From contig CAUYUJ010012558.1 in NCBI GenBank assembly GCA_963575745.1, positions 215,001-279,000 of the forward strand: a stretch of DNA of 64,000 nt, read 5' to 3'. The notes beneath the pieces are model-generated. The model did not search any database and was not told the origin of the DNA. It worked only from the letters and a program-made list of their open reading frames with translations. Numbering within the stretch: the first letter of the stretch is position 1; each line of letters begins with the position of its first letter. Of the stretch, positions 13,130-23,622 are shown in pieces. The translations under genes and the position numbers were made by a program. This DNA is from Prorocentrum cordatum. Lineage: Eukaryota > Sar > Dinophyceae > Prorocentrales > Prorocentraceae.

Positions 13130-14170
13130 GGACCCTTCTGCAGCCCTCGATTGTGGCGACAAGTTCGCAGTTCGCAGCCACCCTCCAATGATAGAAGGGG
13201 ATGACCTGAATTTGCGACAGGTGCCCACTACGCTGGCCTCCCAACCAGTCTTCAAACGTGGCAGCGGTTTCGCGATTCCCAGCCCCCTAAGGCTGGCGAG
13301 GTCCAGTTTGACTTTGCGCCTGGCACGCGATATGCCTCCCCCCAGCAGCACTCGAACGAGGCGACCGTTCTGCATTTCGCAGCCCCCCAGGGATAGCGCG
13401 GTCCAATCTGAAGCTGCGCCTGGTTTCCACTATGCTGCCCTCCCCAGCAGCCCTCGAAAGTTGCGACAGTTTCACAATTCGGAACCCCCCCAGGGATGGT
13501 GAGGACGACTTCCGCTCCCCCCCTGGTGCCCGCTAGTCTAGCCACCCAGCAGCCCTCAAAAAAGCCTGGCGGGGTTGAACCTGCATCTGCGACTGGTAAC
13601 CACTACGCTGGCCACCCCAGCAGCCCCCGAAGTGGCGGCAGGTTCGCAATTCGCAGCCCTCCAAGCATAGCGAGGTCAAACATGAGCCTGCGCCTGTCAT
13701 CCCTTACGGTGGCCCCAAAAGCAGCCCCCCGTACGCGGCAGCAGTTCCGCAGTTCCCAGCGAGCCCCCAAGCGCGGCGGCGAGGCAGGAGGCACGAGGCG
13801 GGAAGGCAGACGAGGAAGGAAGCGGAAACGAAGGAGGTATAATAAGGCGGGGGAAGGAGAAGAAGTTGCGACTGCAACGTGGCTCCCCCGCAACCCTCGG
13901 AAGTGGCGACGGCTTCGCAGTTCGCAGCCCCAGGGGCTGGCGAGGTCTAATCTGAATACGCGACTGACACCCACTGCGCCGCCCCCCCGCAGCGAAAAAG
14001 GCGACGTTTTCGCAATTCGCAGCCCCCAGAGATGGCGGGGTCGAATCTGAATCTGCGCCCGGCACCCGCGATGCTGCCCCCCCCCCCCCCACCCACCCCC
14101 CGCACCTTCGTGCGCAGCGAGAGTTTCGCAGTTCGCAGCCCCCCGCGGACGGCGAGGTCTCATCTGATCT
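13130..14170. repeat. ~103-bp minisatellite (family B), copy 1, about ten diverged units
   Basis: Blocks of the form cagcagccctcgaaag, gttcgcagttcgcagccc and gatggcgaggtc repeat about every 100-105 bases (near 13140, 13245, 13342, 13444, 13549, 13618, 13722, 13889, 13988, 14107). The run is interrupted around 13765-13880 by AG-rich sequence with a tataataa stretch. The same unit, more homogeneous, forms 42790-44560. A 103-bp unit is not a multiple of three, so long frames across it switch units between frames and are not genes. Confidence 0.85.
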
Positions 14171-14364
14171 GGATAAGGCGTCGTTCCGCGGGGCCCCCTG
14201 GCAGCCCGCGAAAGGTCAGAACGAAAGCGGTCCACGACATCGCCAAAAACACCGTGTAGCTCGAGCCCTGCTTGAGAGCCTGGGGGCTGCTCGGGCATGG
14301 CCGCCTTGGGGGCGCCACTCCCCTGCGGAAGCCGCCCCCGCCCTTCTCCTCCTGAGTTTGGACG

Positions 14365-14565
14365 CCCGCACTGGGCACGGAAAAGTAAACACGATGCCCA
14401 ACAACAAATGCTGCCGCAAACTGACAGAGACCGCTGTTGGGCAGGCGGCCTGCTGCCCCAAATGGGCAAGGTCCGCGGCGGCACCGACAGCAAATCCGGT
14501 TCAAAATGGGCAGGACTTGCTGCCATTCTTCGTACTCATTATTCCCGCACCCATGTCGATCGTAC
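14365..14565 (+). repeat. Dispersed repeat F, copy 1
   Basis: Landmarks aacacgatgcccaacaac, tgctgcc/tgttgcc, gctgttgggcaggc, ggttcaaaatgggcagga and tcccgcacccatgtcgat align in order with 62445-62730. The 62-kb copy has a GTC microsatellite inserted near its left part. No protein family is recognised. Confidence 0.75.
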
Positions 14566-14579
14566 CAACTGAATGGCGC

Positions 14580-15590
14580 GCCCACTTCCGCGTTCGGCGG
14601 CCCCGGCCATCCTGGGCGAGGTGCGGGGGACCTTCAAGGCGAATCTCTGCGGCGCAAAGCGGCGGGACGTGGAGTCGGAGGGAACGCGCCCGACAGCACC
14701 TGTACATGAGCAGGTTCGACCTGAACCTGGCCGAGGAGAAGGACGAGGATGGCTGCCGCTGTGAGAGCCCCTGCGAGGATGCGACTGGCACCAACTTGCA
14801 GGTATCCGAAGACAGTGGAACTTTCGGCGGAACACTGACAGGCATGGGGACATGTTGGAGGACCCCAAAGTCCTGCGCAAGCGTCAGATAACTGGCACCA
14901 AGGCAAACGGGGAGGAGGTGAGCATCTCCGAGAGCGGCGGCGACACCCCCTGGCAGCTGCCAGAGACAACGGCCTGGCTAGTGACACAAGGCACAGAGGA
15001 CAAGCTCGATGACTTGGAGGCCAGCACAAGTGCAAGCACCAGTGGCCTTGGCGCCGTCGCTGGCGATCAAAACAGCCTCCTTGCAAACGCGAGCGGCACC
15101 AAGTGGTGGGCTCATGTTACTCTGAGCCTAAAACAACTGCCATCCCTGAAGGGCGAATCATTTAGTTCCGTCGCCGTCCGTCGGTCTTCTTCAGCAATGG
15201 CGGAGGCGGCCTCGTTTTCTTTCCGCCGCCTGTTGCCGCCCGACGATTGGGGAAAGATGCCAACTGGGAGGAAGAGCCGGGAGCACGTTGCAAGTTCCGC
15301 CTCGAGTGCTCCGGGCGGCGCGTTGGCAGGCCTGGCTGCCCCTGCGACGGCGCAGCGGATCGACGTGGATAGCGACCCAGCCATCGCGCATGCGCGCGAG
15401 AGACGTGGGGATCGCACCCGAGGTAAACGAGTTCATCATCATCGATGGTGTCGGCCACCGTGGAGAATGAACGTGGACAGTGTCCCTGCAGGGGTGGGAT
15501 CAGACGCAAGCGCGGCTCCGACTTGGACGAGAACTCTCTGGCTGTTTTGGGCTCGATTCGCGCGGGGCGAAACGCTGCAATATTGAGATG
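14580..15590 (+). CDS. Possible hypothetical ORF, 244 codons (14852-15586), weak
   Basis: An open frame at 14852-15586 has mixed, non-repetitive composition: Ser/Ala/Glu-rich in its first 100 residues, with segments such as ESGGDTPWQLPETTAWLV, then Arg-rich. A shorter frame just upstream, beginning near 14706, is acidic and Cys-containing. I recognise no family, no clear start context and no splice signal joining the two. It may be an exon, a decayed gene or chance. It lies between dispersed repeat F and the 3-prime end of the copia element on the other strand. Confidence 0.2.
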
Positions 15591-15910
15591 CTGGAAATGG
15601 CCACAATGGACGCAGCAGCCAGAATGGAGACGGCTCCAGCCACCATAGATCACCGCGGCGACGGCCGACAAAGAGCGCGCGTCCACTTTGAAGAGGGCTA
15701 CCAAAAAAAGGCGCCGAGGAGCACTCCGATGAGAGCACGATCTCCCGCCCCCGCCGCTGCCATCCACAGCTGCGCGCGCCGACAGCACCGCCCGAGATCG
15801 AGGCGGCCGAGCTGCGCGCCTTCTAGGGTGTCCACGGGGGAAGGGGGTGCATCCAAGAGGGAGGGCTCGCAGGTCATGGCCCGAGGCGCGTGCGCGGACG
15901 GGGGGGGGGA

Positions 15911-16044
15911 GATGCCGCTTCGGATCCGGTGCGACGGATGGCGATATGCTTTCCGCTGAACAACCTGAAGCGTAAGAGCCTGAGCCATAACGCTGCGCGC
16001 GTGCAGTCCATGTGCAACGAGGGGCGCGCATCTGCGTGCATGCG
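15911..16044 (-). repeat. LTR-like direct repeat, 3-prime copy of copia 1
   Basis: This segment contains cttcggatccggtgcgacgg, then gatggcgatatgctttcc, and gagccataacgct. It aligns with 23117-23251 throughout, at roughly 75-80 percent by eye. Its position downstream of RNase H on the minus strand fits a 3-prime LTR. About 130 bases is short for an LTR, so this may be only the best-preserved part. No clear polypurine tract was seen next to it. Confidence 0.7.
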
Positions 16045-16053
16045 CGATAATTC

Positions 16054-16890
16054 TCAAACTCGCTGTACAATTCTGTTGCCCCGAAGCGATCTCGATAATA
16101 TGAAACTGCGCGTAATTCGTCGCACGTGCGCGCGTGTACTCAGGGCGACCAGCCGTCGACCGGCTCCAATTCTGCTGATCAGACTTCTACAGTTCCCGAA
16201 TTTAAGGCAGGCGTACGTAAGCCTTACTGGGCGTAGCTTGTCAGAAGTGAGAATAGCGGGCATGTGCACAAATTCGCAGCGAACGGCATGCGTGAGCGTG
16301 CGCAGCATATTAGGCAGGCTCCGACCACCACATCCAGATCTCCCAGGTCGTAGCCCATGGAATATAAAGTTAGTATCCTCCTCTGCTGTCGGCGGCACTG
16401 CTTGATGGAACATCACTCTGCCACTCATTGCTGTTCGAATCTGCGTCCCATCCATTCTCTCTGTCACAGCGTCGGCCAGCATGCGTTTCGTAGGACGCCG
16501 CGACAGTGGCAACTTGGACTGGGTAGTGGCGGCCACCTCCTCGAGCAGCGCGTCCTCGAATAATTCCAGCACTCCGAACAGGTCGAGAAACCATCTCCTT
16601 TCGGCCGGCAACTTCGCAGCTCCTTCTCGATGGATAGTGCCGCATAGCGAAGCACACTCGGTAACGCACTGGATGGGGCCCGAGCTCGGGTCGACGTCGT
16701 CGATCGTCATTCTCGGTTTGATGATGTCCAATATCGAAGCTCGCACCACTATAGCTGCTCCCAGCGCGTCAACTGCACTCATGCTGTCTGTTGCGAACGT
16801 ACTGCGGCGCACCCTTCGTATCGCAACGGCTCGCCAATCCACCAATGCTGCTTTGTTTTCTCCGTCCTCCAAGATCTTACGCTCGGCCAC
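16054..16890 (-). pseudogene. Copia 1 RNase H domain
   Basis: The 278-codon frame opens with ALVDWRAVAIRRVRRSTF (about 16750-16855). This is the conserved Ty1/copia RNase H core phrase that normally reads DWRS..RRVCRSTFAAET. The usual acidic residue after STFA is present but changed in type (ATDS instead of AAET). The domain would degrade the RNA strand of RNA:DNA hybrids during reverse transcription. The frame runs to within about 10 bases of the 3-prime LTR-like repeat, but the last ~70 residues look like non-conserved tail. Confidence 0.8.
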
Positions 16891-16908
16891 GAGGATCAGG
16901 AATCCGGC

Positions 16909-18375
16909 CTAACCCTTGGCCTCGAGACGCTTGGGCGCCTCCGATACAAACGCCGTCCTCGCTCTGCGTGCGCACCGCCAGGCTACGCCATCCACCTTAT
17001 CGTCTGTCTCGTCCATGTTGTCCCGAGCCGCCTCATGGAATACTAAAATACACAGGTCGCCCTCCATCTTGAGCATGGTCACTCCAGTCGCCTTGCAGCG
17101 TCTAGCCTCGGGCACGATGCGATTCGCCTCGATGAAGTCTGCGACTACTGGTGCATCCTGAAATCTCTGCGACACTGAAAGTCTGGCCGACATGTCCGGC
17201 CTCGTCTGGGTCGCGAGCCAGCCTGGACTTCCCATCGAACTTCGATTCTTTGCTGTCTCCACGTCGGTCGCTGGGCAGCCTAGGTCCCTCTTGCGCTCCT
17301 TGGTCAAGTCGAGCGGCCGCGCCTTCTCTGCAAATCTCTCCTCTCCTGACATAAATGAATTGAACCATCTCCTCGGCTGGCAACGCTGCATCCGCGCCGC
17401 AAAACGTGAAAGGCTGTCCTTGCCACCCCCCGAACGGAGATAGCTCCTGGATGGTCTTGCAGCTCAACTTGGCACTGGCCGCGATCAGAAGGTCGCCCAC
17501 GCGAGCGCATGCGATAGCCTGCGGGAAAGAGCTCTGACTATGTCCCACGAACAGAGCTGGGTACACAACGCTCTGCACTAAATTGCACGCGTCTCCGTCC
17601 TCGCCAGTCAGCTCCACCATGAGTAGCGCACGTTTGAGAGTAGCCCACTGTTGCCACCGTGCAGTCGAAAATCCAGAGTCTCCCTTCACCACTCGTAGTA
17701 CCTGTCCTGGACGGAGCCCTGGCAATCCTTGAGCCGGCTGCTCCACGAACAGCTCAATGTAACAAGGTTGTTCCCCGCCCTGCATGAATGCACAGATGGT
17801 GCCCTAACCGCACCGCGTGGTCACGATGTTAAAAAATTACCTCGGGCGCGTCACCGTCGGAGCGTCAGGTCTCCAAGCTCTGGTCTGTAGGCCTGGATCT
17901 CAATGCCCTCTAGCGCACAGGCGAGCTTTCGCCTGCGCTGGCGCAGGGTTGGCCTCCGTGCGAATGGTGGCATTCTTTTCGCGGAACACAAACCCCGATG
18001 GCAGGAAGCGGCTCTTGTCGTTGGCTCCCGCGCCTTGTCCGAACCCTCGGGTGACATCGCCTCCACCGAACCGAACTTCTTCGACTCCTCCCAGTGCTCG
18101 GCGATTGCCGCCTGGTAGGGAGGCTTCTGCTCGTCGTGGATGTCCTCCCACGCGAGTTCCTTGTCTTGCATCTTCTTGCGAAGTCTCTCGCTCTGAGCTC
18201 GAGCTCCTCGCAACGTCGAAGCAAACCTGGAGTTGTCAATTCGCCCAAGTAGTCGCCCGCAATCGCGTAGTAGGGGCGGGCTGCTTGGCGAGCAGCCTCT
18301 GCCTTGGCTCGCGTCGCCATGGTGCACGGCGGCGCGTCGTCGAGGGCACTGCATACTGACCGGCGTCGTTGACAA
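16909..18375 (-). pseudogene. Copia 1 reverse transcriptase domain (RVT_2), frameshifted, active site mutated
   Basis: The domain is spread over three frames. The first (17851-18375) has KELAWEDIHDEQKPPY and SKKFGSVEAM, the usual start of the copia RT, and then FVFREKNATIRTE in an adjacent frame. The second (17102-17785) has LPGLRPGQVLRVVKG and DPALF-like VYPALFV. The third (16909-17391) has GSPGWLATQTRPDMSA (17194-17232), the conserved region C-terminal to the palm. The catalytic YVDD/HVDD position reads RVGD (17492-17500), so the first metal-binding aspartate is glycine. This alone would abolish polymerase activity, in addition to the frameshifts. Confidence 0.88.
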
Positions 18376-20335
18376 TCCGCACGGCTCTAGTTGCCGCAGT
18401 CTGGCGCTACCAGCTGCACAGCGCCCCCCTGCGCCGCGGACGATGAAGACGCCGGCTCAGGCCGCGCCGCTGGGGGCTCGGCTTCGGCTGGAGGGAGCTC
18501 GACATCAGCGCCATCTCGCGGCGGCGCAGCGTTTGCCTGAGACTCGGGCTCTGGAAGCCCCACCTCTACGCCCCCAGTTTCCTCATGCGGCGGTGGCCCC
18601 TCGCCTCGCACGTCCACGCGCTCCATATAGGCACTGGCGTCGATGACTGACTCGATCTGCTGAAGTTGGCCCAGGGCATCCCCGCGCTGGTCGCCGACGG
18701 CCGGCCGCCGAACTTCGGGGGAGACATGCCGAGCATGTTCAGGAGCCACGAGCTTCGCAACGCCACCATGTAAAATCTTATCGTTCTGGCCCTGTTTGCC
18801 CACTACCACTGCCGCGGGACCTAGCCGGGCCCCTTTTCTTGGCGGGGCCCTTCTTGGACTGTCGGCGGTAGAGGCGCAAGTCTCCTTGCTCCGGAGGATG
18901 AGGAGCCATTCGTGCTCGTCCTATAAGCGCCTCTCGCAGGGTGCTGTCGCCTTGCATATCCATAAAACCCTTGCGAGCGGTCGCCCTCATCTTGAGCTGT
19001 CTGTCCATCGTTTGAAACTCTGCGCCCTCGTGAGCTGCGTCGCGATGAACTCCGTCAACTAGGTCGGCTGGCAAACGGATGCTCTTGCCAAATGCCCGCA
19101 GCTTCGGTCTGAATCCACAGCGCCGTCGCAGACCTTTCTTGGCCTCTGTGACAACGGGCGCGATCGCGAGCGCGTCTGCTTCTCCTGAGGCTTGAGCGCG
19201 GCTGATCGTCCTCTCGGCTGGCTCCTTCCACCAACCCCCGCGCCCCCCAATCCGGCCACGTTGCCGGGCTGCTCGTCCTGCCGCGGGCGCGACGGCAGTG
19301 GGGCCCGCCGGGCATCTACTAGAATGCCGAGCCAAGCCCCCCCTCGAGATCCGCTGCCACGCTCGATGGGGGCGCTGCCCAGCTTGTCCAGATCTACGTG
19401 AATACTCGCACCGGCATTTCCGAATGACGGCTCTAGATCATTCACGCCGCGTGACACGTGGCACGCAAACCCACCGCTGACAGAACATCCCAAGGCTCGT
19501 TGCCGTCGTTGCCACTGAAAACGAACTAGTCCAGGCCGATCTGCTCATTGAAATCGGCCACGTGAGAGAGGCGACCAAGCTTCGCGATATTCTTTTCGGC
19601 ACGCATGTACGAAGCGCATCATAGTGACTTCGCGGCCTTGACCACCTCTGCTCAGGCCCAGTCCACCTTGCTTGAATAGCCCAGGTTCTGGCGCAGTTGT
19701 CGCAGAGCTGCCGGATCCTTGCTCGAACACTCCGAGCTCCCAGGGCCAAGCTGGCTAGCCCTGGCGCCGAGATCTCCTGGGACAGGTTCGGGCTCGTGCC
19801 ACATCTGCGCCTTCAGCTTGGCCGCGCGATCAAGCGTGGTCATCTTGACGCCCCGTAGCACTGCGTCGGCGCCCATGTCGGTGATGCGCCGCCTCGCCAC
19901 GCGGGGACACTCGGGACCATCGGGCAGCTCGGTCGGCAACTCCTCGTAGTCCCCCACGTTGTCGTAGTCAAACGCGTCGTCGGATTCTCCGACCAGGAGG
20001 TCCATCAGGTCGCCGGTCGCGAACGCCCCGTGCTCCATCGCGCAGGTCGAGTTTCTGCGCTGATGCGCCAGCAGGACGGCTCGCGCGAACTCCTTGGCCC
20101 ATCGCGGGGCCAGCCGAGCGTAGTCGGGCCCTCCCGGATGGTCGCGTCGGCGAAGCCCGTCGCATCTCTCCATCGACTTCTTCACGTGCGACTCGTTCGA
20201 TACTGGGATCTCGGTCGCCTTGCCATCCTTGCCTCCAGACTTCGGGTATTGTAGGTCGAAGTGGCATATGTCGACTCGCACCTCCTCGGCTCTGAGACGG
20301 GCCACCGCGCGCGTCGGTCGGGGCTGCTTGGACGC
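18376..20335 (-). pseudogene. Copia 1 integrase and linker region
   Basis: The minus strand around 19480-19640 translates with VADFNEQIGLD followed by one TAG stop, then FVFSGNDGNEPWDVLSAV. This is the first strand of the rve integrase core, where the aspartate of FNEQIGLD would be the first catalytic residue. Flanking frames (19652-20383, acidic with GDLMDLLVGESDDAFDYD; 18387-18809, Pro/Ala/Glu-rich) fit the variable linkers either side of integrase in copia polyproteins, although no motif proves that. Further integrase motifs could not be pinned down by eye, and the segment is broken by stops. Confidence 0.6.
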
Positions 20336-20865
20336 TTCAGAACCCACCGAAGCCCCCAGTGGGACCGCCCGCATGCGTCCCACGCGCCCTTTTTGGCATT
20401 CTCACCCACCCAGCACAGCGCGTCGTGGCCCAATAGGGAGCTTCATCGAAGCCTCCAGTGGGACCGCCCGCATGCGCCCCGCACAACCAGTTTTGCCTTT
20501 TTTCACCCACCCAGCACAACGCTTCGTGGCCCCGTGGGGAGCCCCGCCGACGGCCCCAGCGCTACCGCCCGCATCCCCACCCAGTGCAGCGCTTCGTGGC
20601 TCCACAGGGAGCTTCACAGAAGAAGACATTCACAATTTCGGTACCCACAACTGCATATGGTTGGGACCTTCGCCAGGATAAGTTGCGCATGCAGCTGCGT
20701 GCCCAAATAGCGCTGCACACGAGACGTGTCATTACCGCGAGATTTGATGCACCCTGCAGCCCACCGCCGAAACAATGACCCATTCAACTCCCATGACAGA
20801 AAACCAACCCGCGGTGGTGACATATCTATATATAGCCCTGTGCACCCACCAAGGACCCCCCTTTC
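20335..20865 (-). repeat. Family A, copy 3 (inverted), nested in copia 1
   Basis: About three diverged units of the 90-bp family run in reverse orientation (20335-20610), followed by the anchor segment gcatatggttgggaccttcg (about 20652-20671) and about 150 bases of trailing sequence. It interrupts the copia body between gag and integrase. This is the third anchor-plus-array composite in the window and the one that shows it can arrive as an insertion. Confidence 0.8.
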
Positions 20866-21610
20866 TCATGATTATGAATGAATTTATATATGATTCCTAC
20901 GATTTTCGGACTCACTTTTGAGGCTCTTTTTTGGAAGACTTGTTGGGCTCCCTTCTACTCAACTCCCTCCGTCTCCAACACAACACCCATTACTCAACAG
21001 CCTCCTTCTCCAACACAACACCCATTACTCAACAGGCTCCCTCCCCAAGCTGAACTTGAAAAGAATCTTCTACTCAACTCCCTCCGTCTCAAACACAACA
21101 CCCAGTACTCAACAGCCTCCTTCTCCAACACAACACCCGATACTCAACAGGCTCCCTCCCCAAGCTGAACTTGAAAAGAACCTTCTACTCAACTCCCTCC
21201 GTCTCCCACGCAACACCCAGTACTCAACAGCCTCCTTCTCCAACACAACACCCGATACTCAACAGGCTCCCTCCCCAAACTGAACTTGAAAAGAACCTTC
21301 TACTCAACTCCCTCCGTTTCCAACACAACACCCAGTACTCAACAGCCTCCTTCTCCAACACAACACCCGATACTCAACAGGCTCCCTCCCCAAGCTGCAC
21401 CAGAAACCCCCCTTTCTCATGATTATATATGAATTTATATATGATTCCTACGATTTTCGGACTCACTTTTGAAGCTCTTTTTTGGAATACTTGTTGAGCT
21501 CCCTTCTACTCAACTCCCTCCGTCTCCAACACAACACCCAGTACTCAACAGCCTCCTTCTCCAACACAACACCCGAGACTCAACAGGTTCCCTCCGTCTC
21601 CAACACACAC
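20863..21610. repeat. ~115-bp minisatellite with flanking direct repeats, nested in copia 1
   Basis: Units starting ctactcaactccctccgt lie at 20954, 21070, 21185 and 21300, a spacing of about 115 bases, each with acaacacccagtactcaaca and aagctgaacttgaaaag. A ~95-base AT-rich block containing tttatatatgattcctacga occurs at both 20868-20955 and 21415-21510 in the same orientation, so the array is bracketed by direct repeats. Base composition (CA-rich, AT-richer) differs sharply from the surrounding GC-rich copia sequence. Confidence 0.88.
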
Positions 21611-21734
21611 ACACATGTACTCCAAATCCTACCACCACAACGCGACGCGACACCCGAAACTCCAACCGCACCCGCCCCCCTTTTTTCTTGGCATCTTCCA
21701 AGAGAAAAGGGGGGTTCGTGGTGGGTGCTGCGGC

Positions 21735-21805
21735 CTATATATACATATCTATACGTATCTCTATATATGTACATATATGTGTATATATATATATATACAT
21801 GTGTG
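21735..21805. repeat. TA/GT microsatellite
   Basis: An AT-rich run of tatatacatat-type units ends in tgtgtg. It lies between the nested minisatellite and the resumption of copia gag near 21830. Confidence 0.85.
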
Positions 21806-21829
21806 CGTGGGTCCCGGATTGCCATGTAG

Positions 21830-22984
21830 GAAGAAACACTGCTAGGGCGATCTGCCCTCCTTCGCGGTCCAGCTCATTGGTCGTAAAGAAGCCTTCGGCG
21901 GGTTGATCGCTCTCAGCTTGCTGTTCGTCGTCTCCTGAGGTCATGAGAGCTTTCTTGGGCGGACCTGGGCACTCCGGATCTCCTTTCCAATGTCCAAGAC
22001 GATTGCATACTGCACAATGGGTCTGGGCGTTCAACTTCGCGATTCGATCTGAACTTTTTCCATTTTCCAGCTCGAGAACCTCGGCCTTGGTCCCGCCCTG
22101 TGCCTGCGCCGCCACTGCCGGTTCCCGGCAGACGATCGCGATGATAGAATCATCGGGTTTGCTGCGCATGTCGCTGTCAATCCTTAGCCCTGGCCAACAT
22201 CTTCTCCAGCTTGAATACCTCGGCCTCCGCCTCGACCTGTTCATCGAGCAGTTCCTCCAGCACGTCCTCCGGGTCGACCTCGGTCTCGTACGTCTCGTTG
22301 TTGGCAGGCTCGCCTGGACCCTCCTGCTCTGTCATGTGTGCGCCCCGTCGTCTCGGATGTCTTGGCGCTGACTGCGGTGCTGGCGGCGGTCTTGTCGGGT
22401 TGTTGCGGTGGCATTCTTAGCGTTGAACAGCGTATGTTTCTGCAGCGGCTTCAGGTCATAGATGTTCTGGTTCGCATTGAGAACGCCAGGTCTCCCGATC
22501 TGGCTGGAATCCGAAGCGCCACGAAAATAGCCACGCCAGCGCTTGGTCAGGAAACTCGATGTTCAGCGTGTTCAATCTGGACACCTGCGAGTCAAATCTG
22601 CTGATACAGCTTCTCATAGCTTCTCCAGTTTCCCGTCTCACTTTCGTGAACAATGTCTTCAAGTGGGCCCCGAGCTCCATCACTTTCTCATCATCGAAGT
22701 TTGCGGAGAGGAAATCCAATAGGTGTGAGCTCCTTGCTCATCCTGCACAGCCCTCGATCTAGATCTTCAGCATTAAACCAGGCGTCTCCCTTGAACTCTC
22801 TGTATAACTTCGCGGCCTGCTTTCCCACCACCAGTCGTGTACGCATACTGAACACTGCCACTCTCCGCCGGATGTCCTTCATGGTCACCGTCTGCGGGTC
22901 GAAGCCTGGAACTTTCACGCGATTTCTTGGGCCTGACTGGCCTCCAGCTTCGTCATCATCTGTTGGCGCAACCTTCGGCGCCAT
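21830..22984 (-). pseudogene. Copia 1 gag region with zinc knuckle
   Basis: Three overlapping frames show gag-type sequence. The start (22691-22984) begins MAPKVAPTDDDEAGGQSG. A middle segment (22456-22719) has ETGEAMRSCISRFDSQVSRL and FPDQALAWLFSWRFG, the style of UBN2/retrotransposon gag domains. The C-terminal frame (21830-22244) carries CAVCNRLGHWKGDPEC at 21969-22016, a CCHC knuckle with C-X2-C-X4-H-X6-C spacing. The knuckle would bind element RNA in the particle. Two frame changes in about 1.1 kb mark decay. Sequence after the knuckle runs into the nested insertion. Confidence 0.82.
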
Positions 22985-23103
22985 GATGCTGGAGGACTGG
23001 GCGAATTACGCGCAATCCGGGAATTTATGAGCGTCCAGCCTTGTATTCTCCAGCTGCTGATTGAGTGTTGATGCCACGAGCTTTGCAGTCCGCGGCTCGA
23101 ATT

Positions 23104-23115
23104 GCTCCGCTGCCA
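23104..23115 (-). promoter_or_regulatory. Primer-binding-site-like 12-mer of copia 1
   Basis: Directly inside the 5-prime LTR-like repeat the minus strand reads tggcagcggagc. It matches 9 of 12 bases of tggtatcagagc, the initiator-Met tRNA primer site described for many plant copia elements. Position and partial match together support a primer site. The cognate tRNA of this organism is not in the window. Confidence 0.45.
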
Positions 23116-23116
23116 A

Positions 23117-23251
23117 TGTGAAGATGTTACTTCGGATCCGATGCGACGGATGGCGGTACGCTTTCCACTGAGCAGGCTGAAGCTCAAGGGCCCTGAGCCA
23201 TAACGCTACACACGTACAGTCCATATGAAACGAGGGCAATACCTGCATGCA
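23117..23251 (-). repeat. LTR-like direct repeat, 5-prime copy of copia 1
   Basis: This contains acttcggatccgatgcgacg, gatggcggtacgctttcc, gagccataacgct and a terminal tgcatgc-like end. On the minus strand it begins TGCATGCAGG, consistent with the TG start of LTRs. It aligns with 15911-16044. No target-site duplication could be identified by eye. Confidence 0.7.
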
Positions 23252-23499
23252 AGCACTTTCTTTCACAGGGGGGGGGCAGGGAACGTGCCGAGAGAAGAGG
23301 GGGCCATGAAACATAGAGAGGTGTCGTGGGCCCCTTAGCCATGGCATCCAGCCCCCCACCAGTCATCACGACGCGCGCTCTGGGCGCATGCCCTCGAACT
23401 GGACGCTGCGAGTGCGGGTATCACCACCAACTGGGGGCCCCCGCACTACAACAAAGCAGCGCGTCCGTGATAGGCACAGACTCTAACAGCTGCTTCCCC

Positions 23500-23571
<72 letters not shown>

Positions 23572-23578
23572 CCATCAC

Positions 23579-23622
<44 letters not shown>

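Larger units (their letters stand above)
15911..23251 (-). mobile_element. Ty1/copia LTR retrotransposon 1, degenerate, with nested insertion
   Basis: Read on the minus strand, the order is LTR-like repeat, primer-binding-like site, gag with zinc knuckle, an inserted satellite block (about 20335-21830), integrase, reverse transcriptase, RNase H and a second LTR-like repeat. That order (integrase before RT) is diagnostic of the copia superfamily. The two outer repeats match over about 130 bases in the same orientation. Several frameshifts and stops and a mutated RT active site show it is dead. It would have moved by reverse transcription of its RNA in cytoplasmic particles and integration in the nucleus. 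Protease and the gag-protease junction are not visible, probably lost at the insertion. Confidence 0.88.

Noticed and set aside
13830-13850. tataataa as a promoter TATA box
   Set aside because: It lies in AG-rich sequence inside a minisatellite with no following gene. Dinoflagellate promoters are also not known for a standard TATA box.
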